NCBI GenBank assembly: GCA_021464415.1
Contig: CM038469.1
Span: 7,542,501-7,606,500 of the forward strand
Source: Lonicera japonica
Lineage: Eukaryota; Streptophyta; Magnoliopsida; Dipsacales; Caprifoliaceae
DNA length: 64,000 nt
Direction of reading: 5' to 3'
Positions 12,847 through 24,300 of the stretch are shown piece by piece (position 1 is the first letter of the stretch; each line of letters begins with the position of its first letter). The position numbers were made by a program, and so were the translations under genes. The notes under the pieces are model-generated. The model searched no databases. It worked only from the letters and a program-made list of their open reading frames with translations, and had not been told where the DNA came from.

Positions 12847-13119
12847 TGGTGTTGTTTGGTTAGATTTTTTAAAAAATATTTTAGGTTTTTGTTTTAAAAA
12901 AAAAAATTCGTGTTTGGTTTACCTATTTTAAAAACTTCATTCAAGTAAAAATAATTTTTTTGTTTATTTTTCTTTTATATTTTAGAAAAACTTTAAGAAA
13001 TGAATAAAAAAATAAAATTTTAAAAATAGTGTATTGTATATGAATCGAATTGAAAAATAATTTTAAAGAACTCTACTTAATAAATTTTAAATTAAAACAT
13101 TTAAAAACTCTAACCAAAC
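12847..13119. mobile_element. MITE with an empty site in the sister duplication
   Basis: Left end GGTGTTGTTTGGTTAGATTT and right end, reversed, GGTTTTGTTTGGTTAGAGTT form a terminal inverted repeat. Block A has the uninterrupted sequence ATTCCTTTGCCTCCTAAAG (about 5279-5297), whereas block A' has the element between ATTCCTTT and GCCTCCTAAAG. The target duplication is short or degraded (CCT on both sides). Confidence 0.8.
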
Positions 13120-13639
13120 AAAACCTGCCTCCTAAAGAATTTCACTACGAAAATATACTTCTTTTTTCTTAAAGATAATTTTATAATAAAAATTGGTCGA
13201 AATGTACAAAAGTTGAACCAAACGATTATAAGATACACCAAAAAATAATAATAATTTAATGATGGGACCACCGTATGTACACATTTTCGTTTCCCAACCA
13301 TCATTAATCCTCTATGTATAAAGTTAAATTTGAATGTACTGCATTTGGTAAAGTTTTAAATTTGTAAGCAGTAAAATTAATTGTGGGCATTTGATTTAAT
13401 TTCGAGTTAGGTTTTCAAATTGGGGTCCCTCCTCTAGTCAGGAGATATTTGAAAAAGAGATCTAAAAACTCTCTTTTTTTCTATTTAATTTTCAAAACTT
13501 CATATATATTAAAAAAATTAATAACAAATATATATTTGCGTCGTAAGATAAATTAAATGGATTTTGTACCTATTAAAGTGGAGCGACTATTAAAATAATA
13601 GAAACCACAAATCACAATATTGTCCTTGACTTTTTTAGA

Positions 13640-13920
13640 ATCGAAAGCTACATTTGATAATAAGATAGAAAAGTAATTAAATTTTGTGAAAAATTGAAAG
13701 ATGAGTAAGTGATGTGCTCAGATATATATTATCTTTTTTTTTGCATTTTTCCATGATTCTTTTTCAAGTGGTGAGGAAAAAAAATTCACATAAAATAAAG
13801 AAGGATTAAAGACATTTACTTATAAAAATAATGAGCATATCACCCCATCATTTAACTCATTTTTTAATTTCGCAAAAAATAAATTTTTTTTAATGTTTTT
13901 TATTTTATTATCAAACGAAG
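13640..13920. mobile_element. MITE-A copy in block B'
   Basis: Counterpart of the 6440-6725 element, with the same AGATGAGTAAGTGATGTGCT-type subterminal sequence and a right end TTATTATCAAACG. It was present before the duplication. Confidence 0.5.
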
Positions 13921-14502
13921 CAAAAAAGTATATATAACATAGAAAAAAAGAATGGAGAATCCGTTGAAATTTGGATACATTGAGGGTCCATTTAATAACA
14001 AGATGGAAAATCAAAACCAATTTATTTGTGTGATAAATTGTAAAATAAGTTTAGGGATATTGTGAGATGCTTGTTCTCCATCTAATACTCATTTTTAAAA
14101 GTATATATCCTTACAAATTATCAAAAAATTATAATCAGAAGTCGGTGAAACAGTCATCTAAAAATTTAACGGCCGAAAATGAACATATATCAAAATTATG
14201 TTAAAACTACTTCCGGTTTAAATTTTTTGATGAAATTTTGTATAAATGATCTACTTATTACAAAGATCATCTCAACCAAGCTTTGTGAAAAAAATCCCTC
14301 CATTCAAGCCTCAAACTAGACTCCTTTGAATGGAAGGGATAATAGAGGGGAACTGAGTCCTATGTCCTCCATCCTTCTCTATTTTTGTGAAATTTTTTTC
14401 ATCACAAGTCAAAGAAAATTTTTTCATGAAAAAAGAAATACGCAATTAAATATCTTACCATACTCAACTTATCTTTCAATTATTTACAAATATATATATA
14501 TA

Positions 14503-14687
14503 TGTGTTTTCATGGAGACCTTTCATTAGGGCACCATGAGGTCTATGACTACGTACAACTCTCCACCAATTATTTTCACTATGGTTATTAAACAGAAGGC
14601 TGAATTTACAAAATAATTGGTGGAGAGTTGTACGTACGTAGTCATAGATCTCATGGTGCCCTAATGAAAGGTCTCCATGAAAACACA
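14503..14687. repeat. Long hairpin: inverted duplication with 74/78-nt arms
   Basis: The left arm (14503-14576, starting TGTGTTTTCATGGAGACC) is nearly the exact reverse complement of the right arm (about 14610-14687), with a 33-nt loop. The arms differ mainly by an extra GTAC in the right arm. Block B has only a diverged right-arm equivalent (about 7147-7225), so the left arm arose by inverted duplication within copy 2. If transcribed, it would form a hairpin long enough to feed small-RNA processing. Confidence 0.9.
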
Positions 14688-14749
14688 TTCATATATATAT
14701 ATATATATTCAAGAAAGGACGGTACCTTTCTAGTTTCTAAAAGACATAC

Positions 14750-15132
14750 CAGGGCGCCTTGAGGAAATTTGGGACCCCAAGCGAAATTTAATATTCATAA
14801 AAATTGGGACCCTATATCATTGTCTTTTTTTTTAACAAAACAATCTTAAAATCATAATATTTAATAATTTGAAACAAAAAAACTCCAAAAAATAGAACCA
14901 ATCAATTACTAAATTTAAAATAAAATAAAATAATAATTAAGGCAACAATTAACATAAAATTTACAGATAAATCTTCATTTGAAAGTGAGGGAGTAGGTTT
15001 ATTTTAACTTACAAAATGTCCCTCAACTTTTATTCTTTACAATTAGATACCTAAAGTTTTTTTTTTGGTGCCCCTCCCCAAATGGGCCCCTAGGCATTTG
15101 CTTAGGTTACATGGCCCCTCTAGCTGGCTCTG
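14750..15132. mobile_element. hAT-type non-autonomous element
   Basis: Starts CAGGGCGCC and ends GGCTCTG, short hAT-like inverted ends. Flanked by AGACATAC (14742-14749) and AGGCATAC (15133-15140), a 7-of-8 target duplication. The corresponding place in block B (about 7247-7270) is uninterrupted. Interior is non-coding with T-runs. Confidence 0.8.
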
Positions 15133-16925
15133 AGGCATACTTCTTTAATTATGATACAATTTGCATTCACAGATAATTATAATAATATTAATAATACCAA
15201 CAAATCATTATATATATATATGCTCCTTAGAAAGGAGATGAAGAAAAAGCGTCATTTTTTTTCCCAAGTGTCATTTTATACCTTCGATCTGAAAAAAAAT
15301 TACAGGATATATTCAAGCGATAAAATTAACTTACTCTTACGAAATAAAAGAAACAACATGCGTAGATTAATTTGTTTTCGGAATTATGGAAAGATTTGGC
15401 TCCTAAAATTTAGTATTACATTTTTTTTTATTTAAGGAAGAAACTATTTTATTGAAACTACTAAAGTTAATAAAAGGCAAAAGTGGAGTATTCATTAACA
15501 ACATATAAATGCCAAAGCTGAAAATATGATTTAAAAATGTTTAAGACAAACTATTCCTTCGTCTTAAATTGAGACTTTGCTTCTGTCCAATATTTCTTTA
15601 CTTCAATTTCTCTCAATCGGATTCATTTCAATTCTTAATGATGATTTTTTTCACAAAATTTAGTAGATCAAGTTGATATCTATAACAAATAAAGCATCTA
15701 CGGAATATTTCAATAAGAAATTCAAACCGAAAAGTGGCGGGTATAATATTTTTTGATATATGATCATTTTTTATCCGTTGAAATTTTATATGATCTCACC
15801 CACTTTAAAATTGAATCTTCTCACAAGAAATTTTGTAAGGATGATCTCTATAATAATGAGTAGATTATCTGCACCAAGGTAATTTTATGGAAAAAAAAAA
15901 ATTCATTTATTTAACCGATGAAATGAATTGCATGAAGAGAAATTGAACCACAGCAGTATTGGAGTAGAACCAATTCCCTCAAATTGATGGTCTCGTCACT
16001 TTTCTTTTTAGTATATATCAAATTGATAATTCTATTTTTATTTTTAGACAAAACTACTATATATAGAAAATTTACAATAGAAAATAAGTTATATTTTATT
16101 CTTAACAAATTTTTTGTCGATATTGTATTCTTAACTATTAATGATGTTAAAATTAGCGTTTTCTTAAACAATACCGTATTCAAAGTGAAATATAAAAGTA
16201 TCAATTTATTCAATTACGTTCCTCTTTTTTTTTTTTAATAATAATAATAGTACTATGAGAAATGAATATTGGCTTCAAGTCATACATTTGGAATTTTCAT
16301 TTCTTCCACACCCCCGCTTTTTTTCTTTGGGAATTACAAATAAGGCCAATCCATGGATAAATTATTGAAATAGATAATGATATTCGCATTCCACAAAAAG
16401 TACTCAAACACTTCAAAATCATTTTTGGTGACAAAAAAATCCCCAAAAAATCTATATAAAGTGTCACTAAAAATGATTTTGGAGTGTTAGAATACTTTTG
16501 TGAAGTGCCAATATCATTACCTGAAGAATTATGATCTTCCGTTAAAGAATCTATATTACTCAAGAAATTTGTCAACCAAAAACAAGATTAGAAAAAGGCT
16601 ATGTTCGACAAAAGAAAAGTGAGATGAACAAGCCCTTGTCAAAGCAACTCCTGCTAAATTCACCTCCATTGTTCTATTGACAGTCATTTTATATGTTATA
16701 GCCTTATAGGTTTGAGACTTTTCTTCACGCTGTTTCGCTCTTTTCAAACCATATGCATCTATTAATCGTTAATACTAAAAAAAATAGAAAAAATAAGTAA
16801 AAAAAATTAACATCCTTTCATTTTATATATTTTTTAATTTTTTATGTTAAAATCCCCATACATATTTTTTATCATTTATTTAGATATTAGCTATTTTAAC
16901 CTCCTTTAATTTTGATTAAAAAAGG

Positions 16926-18855
16926 GAATAATATATAGTACTAGCTTATTACCTGTGCGATCCACGGACGTTGTATGAATTATTTTCCGTAAGTATATCT
17001 ATCGTGTTTCTTTTTGTGTATATATGTCTATACTTATATAATTATAGTCAAGTTTTTTGAAATATAAAATTTATCAAATTAAATAACAAACATGAGTTTA
17101 CATAAATGACAAATAATAGCATACATTGAGTAAACAAATTTTATTACATCATCTAGTAGATTGAAATACGAAAGTTAGCGTTTGTGTTCCTTCCAATTGT
17201 TTTCTTAACTGCACCATAGTAGAAAAATGCTCATGAGAGGAGTGGAAAATACAAATTCGTCTAAAACAGAAAATAGCACATAAAAATATAGTAAATTTTG
17301 TTGAAAAAAGAAGAAGAGGAAGATGCTAGTTAGTTGAAAAATAAACAATTTGTATTAATAGAACTATTCTAAAAGAATATACTTACATACTCTTTTGTGC
17401 AGCCATAGAAAGATGGATATGTGGAGAAAGCATATGTGATTAATGCATGATAGACAAATGACATAATTCAAATTTAAATAGGCACACTAATGGATTAAGA
17501 TTGAAACCAAAAAGTTATAGGTATTAGAAATTCAATGGTCTTTAATTATTATTTATTTATTGTAAATCATTAATATAATTACTGTTGGAGGTAAATCCAC
17601 AATTGCGCTCTTCTCCGTGGTAAATCCGGAGGGTATATCCGGTGTGCAGGTTATCGAATGCCATGGCGCTCTAATGGGCCTTGCGTATAAGAAAATAAAG
17701 TTGCGCCTTCGCTAACAGCTATAGCTTTTGGCGCAATGGTAAGCGCTTGATCCTCACAATCGGTATCAGAGCAGGTTATGGGTTCGATACCTGGGGCGCG
17801 CCATTGTGGGGGGGGGGGATTGTTGGAGGTAAATCCATAATTGCGCTCTTCTCCGTGGTGAATCCGGAGGGCGCTCTAATGGGCCTTGCGTATAAGGAAA
17901 TAAAGTTGCGCCTTTGCTAACAGCTATACCTTTTGGCGCAATGGTAAGCGCTTGATCCTCACAATTACATTTAGGAATTATGACAACATGCACTTTTATC
18001 TTTACAATGAGTCGATGGGTTACGGAAAAGATTGAAAATTATGTAAAGAATTAAAAATAAGCAATACATTAAATTGATGTAACTATTATATTGGGAATAG
18101 TAACTCATGAATATTATATTAGAATAGTAATATATTGATAAACATTTTAGAGTAATTAATTGTGCTATTAATGCATTAAAGAGTCTAATTAAGAGGGACA
18201 CATGGCAGCAAACGGTGGGATTCTTCTCACTCCTTGCATTTTATATAGATTAACTAGTTAACAACTCGTGCGATGCACAGGTATTTAATAAACATGCAAT
18301 TTTAGTAGTATTTGTCTTTATAGCTTTGTCAAATAATTGGCTTAAGTATGCTGTGTACTGAGAATAAAATAAATATTGCTTCCGTTTAAAATTAATTTTG
18401 CAACTTTTATTTTGTTATTTTCAAGAAGACATTAATTTCAATATAATTAATGGTTGATAATACAATTCATTTGTTATGGAAAATTGAAAAAAAATATTAA
18501 TTTTAACACATTTTAAAAAAATAATATAATAATAATTATTATTTTATTATGCATTAAGAATATAAAAAAATTAATTAATAAGTAATTAATGTTACTATAA
18601 TTAAGAATATAAGAAAAATAATTAATGTATCTACTTCTTCCAGGATACTATATAGTAATTAGTATAGATAATAATTATAATAAATAATGTAATTATTTTT
18701 TAATTTATGATATTAAGTGTGTTATTTATTTCTTAATTAATTAGTGAATAATTAAGGTGACACATGTCAAATTCTAAATAAAATGTGTATTAATACTTTC
18801 ACTTCTTCCATTTTATATATATACTATTAGATTAGATTAGATTAGATTTTGCCTC
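16926..18855. mobile_element. 1.9-kb insertion splitting block D'': two tandem copies of one repeat family
   Basis: Blocks D and D' are continuous here, so everything between 16925 and 18856 is an insertion. It holds two related units. One starts near 16936 (TAGTACTAGCTTATTACC, then TGTGCGATCCACGG) and ends near 18252 (CATTTTATATAGATTA). The other starts near 18253 (ACTAGTTAACAACTCGTGCG, then ATGCACAGG) and ends near 18840 (TTCTTCCATTTTATATATA). The first is interrupted by the TRIM at 17583-17963. Related ends appear near 40260-40310 and 60650-60720. No coding capacity; the superfamily is not clear to me. Confidence 0.65.
17583..17963 (+). mobile_element. Minute TRIM retrotransposon with intact 5-bp target duplication
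   Basis: Two direct repeats, 17583-17758 (176 bp) and 17821-17963 (143 bp), both start TGTTGGAGGTAAATCC and end TTGATCCTCACA, giving TG..CA LTR ends. Right after the left LTR is a primer-binding site, CGGTATCAGAGC, matching all but the first base of the usual initiator-Met tRNA complement TGGTATCAGAGC. Right before the right LTR is a purine tract with a run of G (about 17807-17819). ATTAC flanks the element on both sides (17578-17582 and 17964-17968). The interior is only about 62 bp and has no coding. The LTRs differ by a ~33-bp indel (17646-17679). Confidence 0.92.
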
Positions 18856-18991
18856 TTCAATTACTTTTTCCTAAGCTAATCTTTCTTAGCTAATAAGTTA
18901 CCGAGTCTGTCCCTGCAATGTCAAGACCAGATACTATAAAGATTCAAGACTTCGCATTTAAGTAACGTGAATAATATTGACTCAAATACTT

Positions 18992-19353
18992 AAGGCTTTT
19001 TTGGTTGAGATTTTAAAACATATGTTTTAGATAATTTTTTGAGAAGTGTGAAAGTATGTTGAAAAGTGAATTTAATTTTTGTTGTAGTTTTTTTTCAACC
19101 AATTAAAAAAAAAACTCATGATTTTTTTTTAAAAATAGTCATAATGAATTTTATTTTACTGATCTCGATGAGTATGTTTCAAATATATATTTTTTATTTA
19201 ATTCTGATTTTTGAATTTAAAGTTATGATGTTTTAAAAATTTTATGAAAGAGAAAATAAAATGAATTGAATTTTGAAAAATGTGAAATAAAGTTGACTTT
19301 TTAATAAAAAAATTTAAAAACTTAATTTTAAAATCTTAAACAAACACCACCTT
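18992..19353. mobile_element. MITE inserted in the tail of block D''
   Basis: Left end AAGGCTTTTTTGGTTGAGAT and right end, reversed, AAGGTGGTGTTTGTTTAAGA form an imperfect inverted repeat, with TTTTAAAA inside both. Block D' reads straight through this point (near 11520-11540). The target duplication was not resolved. Confidence 0.6.
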
Positions 19354-19479
19354 ACTACTTTTAATTATTTGAGTATGGAAAATGTTTCTTTAATTATACT
19401 TAATATTTTTACTGCCAGTATTATATAAGTTTGTATTCTGTAAAACTGCAACACTATCTTGTAGTGCGTGCGTGCCATA

Positions 19480-20152
19480 AAATTTGTTCTTTAAAACACA
19501 GAGGAAGAGACAAACTAGAATTTGTTGAGTTGAGTTAATTAAAAATATTTAAATATTTCACTAATAAAATTTAGTTTCAAATCACAATACGAACAATCCC
19601 TCTCAATATTAAATTTTGTATTAAATTCTGGACCCAAAAACCTCTCTATCATCTAGACCTTTTATAACCGAAATAAAAGAAAAACCACAGAGGTAGCGCC
19701 GTCAGCATAAAGATCCAAACAGTGAACTAAACCCAACCTTTTCTAAAACGGGCCCCAATCCCACATTGTGTTGTGTTACTAGCTTATGTACGAAACCAAT
19801 CAAAACAACTTTGTAATCGTACGGAACCAATAACAGGTAGACAACGTAAACCCCAAAAAACCACCCTGGTTTTAAGAAAACCACCAAAATAGTTCCTGCC
19901 TTTCCATATTTCCATAGATCTATATATATACATATGCAAAAAAGAAAAAAAACTTACCTCCAGATACACCAAAATAGAAACCCACACATAATTTCATTTC
20001 ACAGCAAAGAAAAAACATTCCTCCCCCCTCTTTCTCTCTCTCTCTCTCTCACCCTCCCTCCATTATTGCTTTGTTCTAAAATTTGCTAAATTTAAATTTA
20101 TCTGTGGGTTTATCTATATATAGCATAATTTAATTTGTTTCCGTGAATTGAA
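19480..20152 (+). promoter_or_regulatory. Promoter-proximal region and 5' leader of the MADS-box gene
   Basis: Unique sequence between the last duplicated block and the MADS start codon. It has an AT-rich TATATATATACATATG stretch at 19918-19936, which could serve as a core promoter. A pyrimidine-rich leader with a CT dinucleotide run (about 20030-20050) follows, about 100 bp before the ATG. CT/GA runs are bound by BPC-type factors and are common in plant leaders; this is inference. I saw no clear transcription start. Confidence 0.4.
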
Positions 20153-20927
20153 ATGGGGAGGGGTAGGGTTCAGTTGAAGAGGATCGAGAACAAGATCAGT
20201 CGTCAGGTCACTTTCTCGAAGCGGCGGTCGGGATTGCTTAAGAAAGCTAAAGAGATATCGGTTCTTTGCGATGCCGAGGTCGCTTTGATTGTGTTTTCTA
20301 CCAAAGGAAAGCTGTTCGAGTATTCCAGTGATTCGAGGTTTGGGTTCCAATCTTGATTCGAGTATTTTAAATTTAGCTAGTTAGTTGACATAAATTTCTG
20401 GTGAAAATTCGTTGCATGCTGCTACATATGATTTCGTACTAAAATTTTGTTATTATAATTAAGAAAAGGAACAATAATCATTAATATATGAATAAAATAA
20501 GTTATGGTGGATATATAGATGCTTATTTCCACAAAAAATACTTAAAATTTCATGTTTTTCATTATTTAATATTATAATTCTTATGGTATCAATTTTCCAT
20601 GTAATCAAAAAAGTCATCTTCATCTTATCTCTTTTTTCTATATATAAAATTACAATTTTTTTTTCATGTATGATGTATATCCGACGCACCCTAAGTATAT
20701 TTTGTTTTCATCATCATATTTATTAATTGTTTGATATAAATGTGCATGTGTTGGTATGAAACTAGGTTGCTCTGACATTATATTTAATTAAATTATCTAT
20801 GGCGTATCTTTGGTGATGTGAACAGTGAACAGACGCTTTCGAAGCTTGAATTCATTCATACATTATTTTAATTTTAGTTAGTCTGTGTAGACAAGTATTG
20901 GCAATGGCAATCTGAGGACTGCTTTTA

Positions 20928-20977
<50 letters not shown>

Positions 20978-23900
20978 TTTGAAGGTGTTCGATGGGGTTT
21001 GGGCTGGGGGGCACATAGGCTCAATACACCCCCCATGTATAGTGTAGTTTTGGGCTTAACATGTACTCCGGTGAATAATCTCGCTCTGATAACATACAAG
21101 AGTTTGGAATATCTAATCCAAAAAAATGGACAATATATGGGGGAAGTAGCCCCTTATTTTTATATATTACATTGGGAAGATTTCATTTACCGACATGAGA
21201 TTTATAATTTCAACTGGCCAAAGATGGGAGTGGGGGAATCGAACTTTATCCGCAATAATATAACTTTTCCCCTTATCCAATAGACAGAGCTTTTACATAT
21301 CATACACTTCATATATAAAATACTACTCCCTCCCGTCCCAAATCGCTGGTCCCTCTATCCTTTTTTGAATGTCCAAAAATAAATGTACACTTTCTATAAA
21401 AGATAAGTACATACCTATTTTGCCCTTTTGTACTTTTACTTTTCAAGTAAAAGTTTTGAATAAAGTAAAAGGTAAAAAGAGAAAGTCAATATAAATTAAG
21501 TAAAAAGTACAATGATGATGTTGGGTTCTTAATAAGTTGGATTTTCCAAAATGGACCAACAATTTGGGACGGAGGGAGTATTAATTTGGAAGATATTTAG
21601 TGCAATTTGTAGTTTTTTTAGTTTCTCTTAGCTAACCATCGAACTTGATCCCCGAGAATATAATCTTTCCTCTTAACTAGTAGATAGAGCTTTTACCTAT
21701 CATACATTTCTTAATACTATTAATTTGGAAGATATTTAGTGAAATTTGTAGTTTTTTTAGTTTCTCTTAGCTAACCATCGAACTTGATTCCCGAGAATAT
21801 AACCTTTCCTCTTAACTAGTAGACAGAGCTTTTACCTATCATACATTTCTTAATAATATACTATTTTGGAAGATATTTAGTGCAATTTGTAGTTTTTTTA
21901 GTTTCTCTTAGCTAACCATCGAACTTGATCCACGAGAATATAACTTTTTCTCTTAACTACTAGACAGAGCTTTTACCTATCATACAGTTCTTAATACTAT
22001 ACTATTTTGGAAGATATTTAGTGCAATTTGTAGTTTTTTTTAGTTTCTCTTAGCTAACCATTGAACTTGATCCATGAGAATATAACCTTTCCTCTTAACT
22101 AGTCGAGAGAGCTTTTACCTATTATACATTTCTTAATACTATACTATTTTGGAATATATTTAGTGCAATTTGTAGTTTTGATAACCAGATCGAAAATAAT
22201 AGAAAACACAATATTTTTTTATTTTTTTTGTGAGAAGATAAAAAATAAGTTGAGGGGTACGATAAGATATACTCTTGCCCCTTTTGGTTTCTTCTATGAT
22301 TTTTTTTTCTTTGGGTGGTGGTGAAGATTTTTTTCTTACAAAACATAAAAGGAGAATGTAACTATGTAAGACATATAGTTCACAAAAATGAGTATGAGAT
22401 AAAATGATTCTCACCACATCTTTCAACTTATTTTCCATCTTCTCACCTAAATTAATTTTTTTTCTTTAGTATCATTTTTTATATTGCTATCAAACAGAGC
22501 TTTAATATTGATTGTTTTGCAACTTAAATTATTAACAAGATCTACACAATGATTATGTATATATATATACCAGATTGAAAAAACTCGAAGTGGATGTCAA
22601 TATTCATGCGGGAAAAATCATTTTAATAGGTTTTTCATTGACTATGGTGTAGTTTCAAGGGGAGAAATGCTAGATGTAGTAAAAAGATTGTTGAGTGTAT
22701 TTATAAATAAATTAATTTATCTGATCAATTTTTGGAGATTAATAAATACAACATAAGTTAATGCATTGATTATTAATTATCATCTCCTGAGAACTTCACA
22801 TTTTGATATATGTATATATGTGTATGTATTTGCTATACCAATCAATTTTATAATCAATATAAGTTAAATATAGGGCGATGATATTGGCATTTCAAAAAAA
22901 AATACTCTTAACACTTTAAAATTATCTTTAATAACAAAAGGTGTCCCAAAAAATTTATATAAAATATCACTAAAAATATTTTTTAAATAATAAAATACTT
23001 TTATAAAATACTAATATTATTATCCTAAATAAATTGATACATGTGTTATATTGTTCGTTAGATTTTTGTTCCGGAGCTAGGTCACCAAAACAGACGCTGT
23101 CGGGAGGCGAGATTTATGTCTGACCAAACAAGTGATTAATTAACGTTGGTGCAAGTTAAAGCGGCTGGCCTCGAATTATTCTTGTCCCCAAATAGAATTA
23201 GGAAGATAACCAATGATTTTTATCACTTATTTTTATTGAATGTATTATATAAATTGTATATTTATTATATTTTATGAAGGTACAATTCGTATAATACTTA
23301 TCGGTATAAGAATAATCGGTAAGTGTAGAATACTCATAGAATTAAGGGTTGGGTTTTGGCTTCCATTTAGTTTTCATAATTAAGTCTAGTACCTGCTTTT
23401 ATTTTTTTCTTGCGCTTTGACCCATTTTGAACGAAACCTTACCGTCAACACGTCAAACCGTTAAAAAATATCTAGACTACTTAAATTGTCCCTCTTAAAT
23501 ACACCACCACCACACCACACTTAATCAAAACACAATGCAACCCCCCACCACCCATTCCGTCGCTGCAGAGGAGAAGAAGAAACGGAGGAGACAAATACGA
23601 AGGAAGAGAATAACCTCACATCCCTTGATTATTACGTACCCTAGCATCTTCTTTTATAGTTGGTTGTTCATAGATTTGTTCAATATATATACAATAAATT
23701 CGTATTTTTTTTTATGTGAAGGAGGCTTCTCTATCTAGTAAGCGGGGTTAATTCAGTTTCCAATCAACTCGTTCCCTTGAAGAGAGATTTATCGTGTTGT
23801 TCTTTTGATACACTTCCTCGTTCACTTTATATTATTATCTCTCTGCGTTGAAGAACACTTGGGCAACTATATTTCTTTTGTTTTTGTGTGTATAAAACTG

Positions 23901-24262
23901 AAGATTTAGTTAAGAGTTTTGGTTGATTGATAACCTATCCCCAATTTTTTCAAAATGTAGGATACGACACGTGAGGGAAATGTTCTTAATTAGTTATATA
24001 TATATATGCAATAACGTAATAAACATTATAGATTTTTAAGAATTTAATAAAATGAAAATAAATTGCATTAATAATCCAAATACCCAAAATAGCTTAGTTA
24101 CATCATTCTCAATTGATTATACGTAAGCACCAACTATTCATTTTCGAAATTTATTTATTTATACATACATGTGTAAAGAGAGATAGAGAGTAGTAATATC
24201 AATTCAAGAAGATGTGTACAGATTTATTTTTACATATATGTGTATATGTAGGAGAGCGAGGG

Positions 24263-24300
<38 letters not shown>

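Larger units (their letters stand above)
11777..16925. repeat. Tandem segmental duplication, copy 2 (blocks A', B', C'', first part of D'')
   Basis: A' (about 11777-13330), B' (13330-14740), C'' (15150-15640) and D'' (15640-16925, continuing at 18856-19480) repeat copy 1 in the same order. Copy-specific insertions are a MITE at 12847-13119, an inverted-duplication hairpin at 14503-14687, a hAT at 14750-15132 and a 1.9-kb block at 16926-18855. D'' ends about 670 bp upstream of the MADS start codon. Confidence 0.8.

Noticed and set aside
17725..17800. Possible functional tRNA gene (TGGCGCAATGG ... GGTTCGATACC)
   Set aside because: It spans the 5' LTR end and primer-binding site of a TRIM. The 5' acceptor strand does not pair with the 3' side, and the anticodon loop lacks the conserved U33. 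I treat it as tRNA-like sequence in a retroelement, not a tRNA gene.
20114..20350. Minus-strand frame opposite the MADS exon
   Set aside because: A shadow of the conserved MADS exon 1; no independent evidence.
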